28,902 nucleotides of DNA from Candidatus Blautia equi (GTDB taxonomy: Bacteria; Bacillota; Clostridia; Lachnospirales; Lachnospiraceae). Below, piece after piece: positions 24,209 through 28,902 of this stretch. A program made the translations under genes and the position numbers. The DNA lies in the NCBI GenBank assembly GCA_018064695.1, contig JAGHUU010000111.1:1-28902 (forward strand), written 5' to 3'. Below the pieces are notes generated by a model that saw only the letters and a program-made list of their open reading frames with translations, searched no databases and was not told the DNA's origin. The first letter of the stretch is position 1. Every line of letters starts with the position of its first letter.

Positions 24209-25051
24209 TTATTTTACAATATAAATTCTCTTATCTCTGATCTCGACCTTTTTCTCCTTCATGAGATGACCTACAGCACGCTTGAATGCGTTTTTACTGA
24301 GGCCGAACTCGCGCTGGATCACTTCAGGGGAGGCACTGTCATCGAAAGGAAGCACCCCGGCAAACTCCTCGATGATGCTGTAAACGCTCTCGGCATCCTC
24401 ATCGATCTGGAGATATGCCTTCTGGCGGTCGGAAACGTTCAGTTTTCCGTCCTCTTTTACCTCAGTGACACGGAGGGTCAGGATCTCGCCCGGGCGATAT
24501 TTGCCTTTGGCTTCTCTTGCAGGGATCAGTGCGGAATATTTGTCATCTACAGCCACAAACACGCCGAAGTTTCCGCTGATCTCATACACGCGGCCTTTTA
24601 CCTCATCACCGATGGAATATGGGGAATTTTTATGAAGGTAATGATAGACCTTCATGGTAGCGCAGAGACGGCTGCTCTTATCTACATAGAGAGCTACCAG
24701 ATACTCTTTGCCCTCCTGGATACGGGTGGTCTGCTCATGATATGGAAGCAGAAGGTCTTTTTCCAGACCCCAGTCCATGAATGCACCGATCTTTGTCACC
24801 TGTTTTGCCTTCAGAACGGCAAACTCACCTACCTGAAGGGCAGGCTCGTTAGTGGTGGCAATGAGGCGGTCTTTGGAATCCTTGTAAAGGAATACCTGGA
24901 GCTTGTCCCCATCTTTGGTTCCCTCCGGAACCTGTTTCTTTGGCAGAAGCACCTGATCTTTCTGATCGGCACGGGCATCCTCTGCCAGGTAAATACCAAA
25001 ATCCACTGTTTTTACAACAGTCAGGATCTGTTTCTTTCCTAATAAAAGCAT
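24209..25051 (-). CDS. CvfB/YitL-type S1 RNA-binding protein
   Basis: This 280-residue protein has tandem S1-like OB-folds. The first is near 1-60, the second near 70-130 (LKAKQVTKIGAFMDWGLEKD, then LLLPYHEQ), and the third near 145-215 (GDEVKGRVYEISGNFGVFVA). A C-terminal winged helix follows (VIQREFGLSKNAFKRAVGHL, then MKEKKVEI). This matches CvfB of staphylococci and YitL of bacilli, an RNA-binding factor linked to virulence regulation in S. aureus. It lies three bases downstream of the thioesterase stop, with GAGGAG inside the end of that gene, so the two are translationally linked. Its targets here are unknown. Confidence 0.92.
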   Translation of the reverse strand: MLLLGKKQILTVVKTVDFGIYLAEDARADQKDQVLLPKKQVPEGTKDGDKLQVFLYKDSKDRLIATTNEPALQVGEFAVLKAKQVTKIGAFMDWGLEKDLLLPYHEQTTRIQEGKEYLVALYVDKSSRLCATMKVYHYLHKNSPYSIGDEVKGRVYEISGNFGVFVAVDDKYSALIPAREAKGKYRPGEILTLRVTEVKEDGKLNVSDRQKAYLQIDEDAESVYSIIEEFAGVLPFDDSASPEVIQREFGLSKNAFKRAVGHLMKEKKVEIRDKRIYIVK

Positions 25052-25054
25052 ATG

Positions 25055-25771
25055 TTATTTTTTCTCCTCTATAAACTGTATGATCGTACATACCTCAGCG
25101 CCCTCATTTCGGAGGACTACAGTTGCCTGACCGTCTGTGAGGGATACTTCCGGATAGAGAGAATCTCCCAGGAAGACCTGTTTTTTATACTCGGCGCGCA
25201 TCTCACGAATGCGGAAGTTCTCCGGAAGATACTCTGCAGCCATGCTGATGTACTGTACGTTGTTTACATGATGATTGGTGTCCAGATGGTGTTTCTGGAT
25301 GGTAAATGATTCTTTTTTCTCGCAATCTGCCGGAACAGCAATCTTTCGCGGAGCGTAATCCATCTGAAGCTTAGGCTCCAGTTCAAAACCATTCAGATCT
25401 TCTTCCCGCAGTCTGGCCGGTGCACCGTTCTCCATGTCGATGTAGGACCAGATGCTGTTGGCCCAGGCAAGGGGTTCGCCCGCTGCGGTTTCCATGGTGA
25501 AATTACGACTTCCCATAAAGGCACGGAAATCATAGGGCCAGGTGGAGGTCTTTACTGCCTCTGCCATGGCAGGGAAACGATTCACCACGATCTGCCAGAA
25601 AGAAAGTACCCAGACACGTCCTCTTCCCTGGACAGCCTTGATACCCTGACCTTTTTCCTCGGACTGGAAGGTGCTGCAATCCTGAAAATAATTAAGTATG
25701 CCCGGAAGGGTGAGACGGCCGTCTTCTCCTACCTCACTGAACCGGATCTTTCCTTCAAAACTATAGGGCAT
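25055..25771 (-). CDS. Acyl-ACP thioesterase (FatA/FatB-like)
   Basis: This 238-residue double hot-dog thioesterase releases fatty acids from acyl carrier protein in the cytoplasm. The start YSFEGKIRFSEVGEDGRLTL and the first repeat with NYFQDCSTFQSEE are typical of bacterial members. The second repeat carries the catalytic region HHLDTNHHVNNVQYI (D164, N166, H168). Chain-length preference cannot be read. The gene begins a short transcript with the CvfB-like gene. Its promoter (25807-25835) overlaps the terminator of the upstream nicotinate phosphoribosyltransferase gene. Confidence 0.93.
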   Translation of the reverse strand: MPYSFEGKIRFSEVGEDGRLTLPGILNYFQDCSTFQSEEKGQGIKAVQGRGRVWVLSFWQIVVNRFPAMAEAVKTSTWPYDFRAFMGSRNFTMETAAGEPLAWANSIWSYIDMENGAPARLREEDLNGFELEPKLQMDYAPRKIAVPADCEKKESFTIQKHHLDTNHHVNNVQYISMAAEYLPENFRIREMRAEYKKQVFLGDSLYPEVSLTDGQATVVLRNEGAEVCTIIQFIEEKK

Positions 25772-25806
25772 TTCTTTAAAACCTCATTTCATAATAAACC
25801 GCTCTC

Positions 25807-25835
25807 ATTATACCTGTGAAAGCAAAAGAAAACAA
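25807..25835 (-). promoter_or_regulatory. Promoter of the thioesterase-cvfB unit
   Basis: Minus strand TTGTTT (25835-25830), 17 bases, consensus TATAAT (25812-25807). The -35 falls inside the last arm of the upstream terminator, a very compact arrangement. Confidence 0.65.
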
Positions 25836-25869
25836 CAGATTCTTTTCTGATGGGAGAAGAATCTGTTGT
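25832..25869 (-). terminator. Terminator of the nicotinate phosphoribosyltransferase gene
   Basis: ACAACAGATTCTT (25832-25844) and AAGAATCTGTTGT (25857-25869) form a 13-bp stem with a 12-nt loop. Minus-strand sequence after it is T-rich (TTTCTTTTGC). It lies 43 bases beyond the stop codon. Confidence 0.85.
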
Positions 25870-25911
25870 CCGATGTTTTTTCCTATTATAATGCAGCTTA
25901 CCTTACAGGAA

Positions 25912-27378
25912 TCAATCCATGGATCTGGCTGCGCTCATCTCCTCAAGGAGGGAGTTTTTAAGATCATAGAGCTTCTGGGAAAGGTCTACGTAAACCTCAT
26001 GAGGATTTACCAGACGTCTGGACTCATCCCACATGGTTTCCTGCTCTTTTTTGCAGATCTCACGAAGTTCTTTTACAGATGGGGAGGTGTATACGCACTC
26101 GCCTTTCAGGAAGATCGGTACTAAGAGCTCGCGAAGCTCATAGGTTCCGCCAAGAATTCTGGTCTTTTTCCAGGTGGCTGTCGGGTCAAAGACTACCATG
26201 GTCTCCTCCGGATCAAAGGTCTCATCTGCCAGACAGATCAGGTCGGCCTTGATCTTGCCGGTGGATTTGCTGTAGATACGGTATACGGTCTTGTTTCCAG
26301 GGTTGGTTACCTTCTCCACGTTCTCGGAAAGTTTGATCTTAGGAAGATACTCGTCGCTGTTCTCATCCTTTACGGCTGCCAGTTTGTAAACGCCGCCGAA
26401 TGCAGGGTTGTCTTTGGAAGTGATAAGGTTTGTACCTACACCCCAGGAATTGATCTTTGCATCCTGGGCTTTCAGGCTGTCGATGAGGTACTCATCCAGG
26501 TCGCTGGATGCGGAAATGATGGCATCGTCAAAGCCTGCAGCTGCCAGCATTTTGTATGCTTCCTTGGAGAGGTAAGCCAGGTCACCGCTGTCGATACGGA
26601 TTCCGTAGCGGGTGAGCTTGATTCCCTCCTCGCGCATCTCATTAAATACGCGGATAGCGTTTGGCACACCGGATTTCAGTACATCGTAGGTGTCTACCAG
26701 AAGTGTGCAGGAGTTTGGATACATTTTTGCGTAGGTCTTGAATGCGGTATACTCATCCGGGAAGCTCATGATCCAGCTGTGGGCATGGGTTCCGAGTACC
26801 GGTACGTCAAACATCTTGCCGGTGAGGACGTTGGAGGTTCCCACACAGCCTGCGATGATGGCTGCACGTGCACCGTAGATACCTGCGTCTGGTCCCTGCG
26901 CGCGGCGAAGACCGAACTCCATAACGCCGTCTCCCTTAGCTGCATAGCAGACACGTGCTGCTTTGGTGGCAATGAGGGACTGATGGTTGATGATGTTCAG
27001 GATGGCAGTCTCCACAAGCTGAGCCTCCATGATAGGAGCGATAACCTTGACAAGCGGCTCGCGCGGGAATACTACGGTTCCCTCCGGAATAGCATAGATA
27101 TCACCGCTGAAGCGGAAGTTGCTTAAGTACTCCAGGAAATCCGGCTCAAAAATGTTCAGGCCTCTTAAATATTCTACATCCTCTGCGGAAAAATGAAGGT
27201 CTTTGATATACTCGATCATCTGCTCCAGTCCGGCTGCGATGGCATAGCTTCCGCCGCATGGATTGGTACGATAAAACATATCAAAAACTACGGTCTGGTT
27301 GGTTGGATTTCTGAAATAACCCTGCATCATGGTAAGCTCATAAAGGTCAGTGAGCAGGGTGAGATTCATAGCTCTCAT
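25912..27378 (-). CDS. pncB: Nicotinate phosphoribosyltransferase
   Basis: This 488-residue enzyme converts nicotinate, PRPP and ATP to nicotinate mononucleotide, the salvage step to NAD. Family hallmarks are LLTDLYELTMMQGYF at the N-terminus, MEFGLRRAQGPDAG, GTHAHSWIMSFPDE (with the phosphorylatable His region), LLVDTYDVLKSG and RIDSGDL. Length matches the Firmicute form. AAGGAG seven bases upstream sets the ATG at 27378. It is monocistronic, with a leader of about 110 bases containing palindromes and a strong terminator. NudC, another NAD-linked enzyme, lies a few genes downstream in the same direction but in a separate unit. Confidence 0.96.
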   Translation of the reverse strand: MRAMNLTLLTDLYELTMMQGYFRNPTNQTVVFDMFYRTNPCGGSYAIAAGLEQMIEYIKDLHFSAEDVEYLRGLNIFEPDFLEYLSNFRFSGDIYAIPEGTVVFPREPLVKVIAPIMEAQLVETAILNIINHQSLIATKAARVCYAAKGDGVMEFGLRRAQGPDAGIYGARAAIIAGCVGTSNVLTGKMFDVPVLGTHAHSWIMSFPDEYTAFKTYAKMYPNSCTLLVDTYDVLKSGVPNAIRVFNEMREEGIKLTRYGIRIDSGDLAYLSKEAYKMLAAAGFDDAIISASSDLDEYLIDSLKAQDAKINSWGVGTNLITSKDNPAFGGVYKLAAVKDENSDEYLPKIKLSENVEKVTNPGNKTVYRIYSKSTGKIKADLICLADETFDPEETMVVFDPTATWKKTRILGGTYELRELLVPIFLKGECVYTSPSVKELREICKKEQETMWDESRRLVNPHEVYVDLSQKLYDLKNSLLEEMSAARSMD

Positions 27379-27450
27379 AAATGTTCTCCTTTAATATGGA
27401 ATATAATATGGTTCTGTATTTGTTTCTGCTGATACAATTCCCGGAAACAC

Positions 27451-27503
27451 CGGTCATGACCGTGACATACGCGTTACTGTCTTGTCACTTAGCGAACATT
27501 ATA
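27451..27503 (-). promoter_or_regulatory. pncB promoter region and palindromic leader
   Basis: Minus strand TATAAT (27503-27498) is a clear -10. The -35 is poor: TTGATG would be 19 bases away, suggesting activator need or weak use. The transcribed leader holds the palindrome CGGTCATGACCG (27451-27462) and arms GTGACA (27462-27467) and TGTCAC (27483-27488). These could be a repressor site or an RNA structure. No known NAD riboswitch or NiaR site was recognised with certainty. Confidence 0.5.
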
Positions 27504-27567
27504 ACACATATTTCACAGATATCATCAAAAATTTTTGTGAGGTGCCAAATTTTTCTTTAAAAAGCGC

Positions 27568-27596
27568 TTGACTTTTTATATACGTAGTAATATAAT
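27568..27596 (+). promoter_or_regulatory. Promoter of tRNA-Gln
   Basis: TTGACT (27568-27573), 17 bases, consensus TATAAT (27591-27596), with transcription expected to start near 27603, about 23 bases before the tRNA. Strength is as expected for a stable RNA gene. Confidence 0.85.
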
Positions 27597-27599
27597 CAT

Positions 27600-27619
27600 T
27601 TTTGTTCGAGCGAACAAAA
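27600..27619. repeat. 20-bp palindrome at the tRNA-Gln transcription start
   Basis: Arms TTTTGTTCG (27600-27608) and CGAACAAAA (27611-27619) are perfect complements around AG. It spans the predicted start site and the short 5' leader of the tRNA. The arms are inverted relative to the Gram-positive LexA box. Confidence 0.6.
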
Positions 27620-27625
27620 CAATAT

Positions 27626-27697
27626 AGGGCTATCGCCAAACGGTAAGGCAACGGACTCTGACTCCGTCAGTTCAAGGTTCGAATCCTTGTAGCCCTG
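27626..27697 (+). tRNA. tRNA-Gln (anticodon CTG)
   Basis: A full cloverleaf is visible. Acceptor AGGGCTA pairs with TAGCCCT, the D-arm holds CGGTAAGGC, and anticodon stem ACGGA/TCCGT carries loop CTCTGAC. The T-arm CAAGG/CCTTG has loop TTCGAAT. The anticodon CTG reads CAG (glutamine). The discriminator is G and the 3' CCA is not encoded. The RNA is single, with its own promoter and terminator. Confidence 0.97.
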
Positions 27698-27702
27698 CTA
27701 AG

Positions 27703-27729
27703 AGCACTCAGGTAACTGAGTGCTTTTTT
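27703..27729 (+). terminator. Terminator of tRNA-Gln
   Basis: AGCACTCAG (27703-27711), loop GTAA, CTGAGTGCT (27716-27724), then TTTTT. It starts six bases after the tRNA. Confidence 0.95.
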
Positions 27730-27783
27730 GTTGTGTACGGGTAAAAATTATTCGCAAATCTATTCTATCAGTTGTTTTCTGTA

Positions 27784-27809
27784 GCTATTTAGAAATTCAT
27801 CTAAATAGC
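27784..27809 (+). promoter_or_regulatory. SdpR-type operator, upstream copy
   Basis: GCTATTTAGA (27784-27793) and TCTAAATAGC (27800-27809) are perfect 10-bp arms with a 6-bp spacer, ending two bases before the -35 of the sdpR promoter. Confidence 0.85.
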
Positions 27810-27811
27810 CA

Positions 27812-27840
27812 TTGACAAATCCATCACAAAGAAGTATATT
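27812..27840 (+). promoter_or_regulatory. sdpR-sdpI promoter
   Basis: TTGACA (27812-27817), 17 bases, TATATT (27835-27840). It is placed exactly between two copies of the same inverted repeat. Confidence 0.88.
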
Positions 27841-27864
27841 CTATTTAGATATATATCTAAATAC
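27841..27864 (+). promoter_or_regulatory. SdpR-type operator, downstream copy
   Basis: CTATTTAGA (27841-27849), TATATA, TCTAAATA (27856-27863). This is the same site and 6-bp spacer as the upstream copy, 56 bp further on, starting directly after the -10 and covering the transcription start. It supports repression by the ArsR-type protein encoded next. Confidence 0.85.
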
Positions 27865-27883
27865 TTTAACGAAGGGAGAGCGT

Positions 27884-28147
27884 ATGAGTTTCAATGATAC
27901 TATGAAAGCTTTGTCGGATCCGACGCGGCGGGCGATTCTGGATTTTCTGAAAGAAGGCAGTATGACAGCCGGTGATCTGGCGGCGAAATTTGATATGACA
28001 GGAGCCACGGTTTCCCATCACCTGTCCCAGTTAAAAAAAGCAGGACTTGTGGCTGAAAAAAGGGAAAAGAATTTTATTTACTATAGTCTGAACGCTTCCG
28101 TGCTGGAAGAACTGTTCTTATGGGTGAAAAACCTAAAAGGAGAATAA
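27884..28147 (+). CDS. ArsR-family repressor, SdpR-like
   Basis: This 87-residue winged-helix protein (MKALSDPTRRAILDFLKEGS, TGATVSHHLSQLKKAGLVAE, KREKNFIYYSLN) has no metal-binding cysteines. That fits SdpR-type rather than metal-sensing ArsR proteins. In Bacillus, SdpR represses sdpRI, and SdpI relieves this by holding SdpR at the membrane when the toxin SdpC is present. GAAGGGAGAG before ATG 27884 sets the start; the upstream ATG at 27812 lies inside the promoter. Three bases separate it from sdpI. Two identical inverted repeats flank its promoter, so autoregulation is very likely. Confidence 0.92.
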   Translation: MSFNDTMKALSDPTRRAILDFLKEGSMTAGDLAAKFDMTGATVSHHLSQLKKAGLVAEKREKNFIYYSLNASVLEELFLWVKNLKGE

Positions 28148-28150
28148 TCT

Positions 28151-28786
28151 ATGAAAGAAAGCAAAAAAACTATGATTCTGACCTCATTGGTTTGTCTCAT
28201 TCCTATTGTGATCGGAGCGATTCTTTATCCGCAGCTGCCTGAGCAGATGGTAACCCATTGGGATTCTGCAGGTAACCCAAATGGATACAGTCATAAATTC
28301 ACAGCAACTATCGTATTCCCGGGAATCCTGCTTCTTGTAAACCTCTGCTTCACGCCACTCCTTAAGATGGATCCCAAATATCAGAATCTTGATGAAAAAG
28401 TAAAGACTCTGCTCCACTGGCTTATTCCGATCATATGTCTGTTCTGCAGCGGTGTGACATTGGGCGATGGTATGGGAAAGAATCTTCCGATTCCAACACT
28501 CGGTACCGCATTAATGGGCGTTCTTTTTATCGTGATCGGCAACTATATGCCTAAAATCAGTCAGAGTTACACCGTAGGAATCAAGCTTCCATGGACCCTG
28601 TACAGTGAAGAAAACTGGGATAAGACCCATCGTCTGGCCGGATACCTTTGGGTACTGACGGGCCTTATCATCATCGTTTCCTCATTCTTCCCATGGAAAG
28701 TATGGGCACTGCCGGCAGCCGTTCTTCTGGCTATTGTGATTCCGACAGTTTATTCCTATCTTCTATATCGTAAGATGAGCAAATAA
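28151..28786 (+). CDS. SdpI-family membrane immunity protein
   Basis: This 211-residue membrane protein has about six hydrophobic spans. The N-terminal DUF1648-type segment (LPEQMVTHWDSAGNPNGYSH) is followed by the SdpI signature GIKLPWTLYSEENWDKTHRLA near 143-163. SdpI gives immunity to the SDP killing peptide and acts as a signal receptor for SdpR. AAGGAG upstream marks the ATG, and the gene is in an operon with the repressor. No sdpABC toxin genes are in the window, so it looks like an orphan immunity pair, possibly protecting against toxins of neighbours. No separate terminator is seen before the hairpin cluster that follows. Confidence 0.92.
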   Translation: MKESKKTMILTSLVCLIPIVIGAILYPQLPEQMVTHWDSAGNPNGYSHKFTATIVFPGILLLVNLCFTPLLKMDPKYQNLDEKVKTLLHWLIPIICLFCSGVTLGDGMGKNLPIPTLGTALMGVLFIVIGNYMPKISQSYTVGIKLPWTLYSEENWDKTHRLAGYLWVLTGLIIIVSSFFPWKVWALPAAVLLAIVIPTVYSYLLYRKMSK

Positions 28787-28807
28787 TGTAAAGCTGTTGA
28801 TCCAATC

Positions 28808-28882
28808 AAAACCACCGGCTTAGCCGGTGGTTTGCTCACGCCCTATAAGGGCTCATTACCGGCGTTTGAGTCTAAAGACTCA
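28808..28882. mobile_element. Cluster of three hairpins, possible IS200/IS605-type element end (partial)
   Basis: Three hairpins follow one another. AACCACCGGC-type arms pair at 28809-28819 with 28823-28833, GCCCT pairs with AGGGC at 28840-28844 and 28848-28852, and TGAGTCT pairs with AGACTCA at 28867-28873 and 28876-28882. Ends of IS200/IS605-type elements carry such subterminal hairpins, and a TTGAT, a known target of some members, lies at 28797-28801. The window ends before any transposase can be seen. The first hairpin could also terminate sdpI. Confidence 0.45.
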
Positions 28883-28902
28883 TCGAATAGTTCGCCAGCC
28901 GC

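Noticed and set aside
27600..27619. LexA/SOS box reading of the tRNA-Gln palindrome
   Set aside because: Gram-positive LexA boxes have CGAAC...GTTCG order with a 4-bp spacer. Here the arms are in the opposite order with a 2-bp spacer.
1..28902. CRISPR array, prophage or rRNA operon
   Set aside because: No regularly spaced direct repeats, no phage structural or integrase genes, and no rRNA sequence were seen on reading the window.

Overview
This 28.9 kb window reads as the chromosome of a Gram-positive anaerobe of the class Clostridia, most likely a gut Lachnospiraceae-type bacterium. The reasons are strong AGGAGG-type ribosome binding sites, sigma-A-like promoters (TTGACA, 17 nt, TATAAT), many hairpin-plus-T-run terminators, and the gene set: an intracellular GH3 enzyme with permuted domains, GH115, PepV, an EFR1-type flavodoxin/ferredoxin protein, CsoR/CopA, CvfB and SdpR/SdpI. 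The species cannot be named from sequence alone.

Layout. (1) Bases 1-1755 (+): the end of a cell-surface glycan locus, with LicD and a GT2 glycosyltransferase, closed by a bidirectional terminator. (2) 1827-8250 (-): a three-gene carbohydrate operon (GH3, then GH115, then a zinc alcohol/polyol dehydrogenase). The GH115 gene is interrupted by one in-frame TAA. (3) 8485-9885 (+): pepV, divergent from the operon. (4) 9886-12426: an AT-richer accessory patch with an unassigned coding-like remnant, a 61-bp inverted repeat, a truncated transglutaminase-like gene, and an AAA-ATPase/PD-(D/E)XK gene bracketed by two related hairpins. (5) 12438-16189 (-): an EFR1-type protein, then csoR-copA. The csoR promoter has a CsoR-like inverted repeat between its -35 and -10. 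The 3' end of copA encodes a second HMA domain that looks independently translatable as a CopZ-sized chaperone. (6) 16465-19276 (+): an SDR resembling fructuronate reductase behind a leader terminator, a membrane-anchored FKBP isomerase, and an SPFH protein coupled to an Arc-like ribbon-helix-helix protein behind a palindrome-covered promoter. (7) 19348-27378 (-): an HD hydrolase, two MATE exporters around a frameshifted free-methionine-sulfoxide reductase, NudC, CvfB, an acyl-ACP thioesterase and nicotinate phosphoribosyltransferase. (8) 27568-28902 (+): tRNA-Gln(CTG), an sdpR-sdpI immunity pair with two matching operators, and a cluster of hairpins at the right edge resembling the end of an IS200/IS605-type element.

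How the genes work together. GH115 (removal of glucuronic acid side chains), GH3 and the polyol-type dehydrogenase suggest intracellular processing of glucuronoxylan-like oligosaccharides. The fructuronate-reductase-like SDR 8 kb away would fit downstream glucuronate use. csoR-copA is a self-contained copper efflux unit. NudC and nicotinate phosphoribosyltransferase both concern NAD. The most interesting non-standard signals are the copA/copZ junction, the self-regulated-looking SPFH/RHH pair, the duplicated SdpR operator, the two genes each broken by a single small lesion, and the early terminator in the SDR leader.
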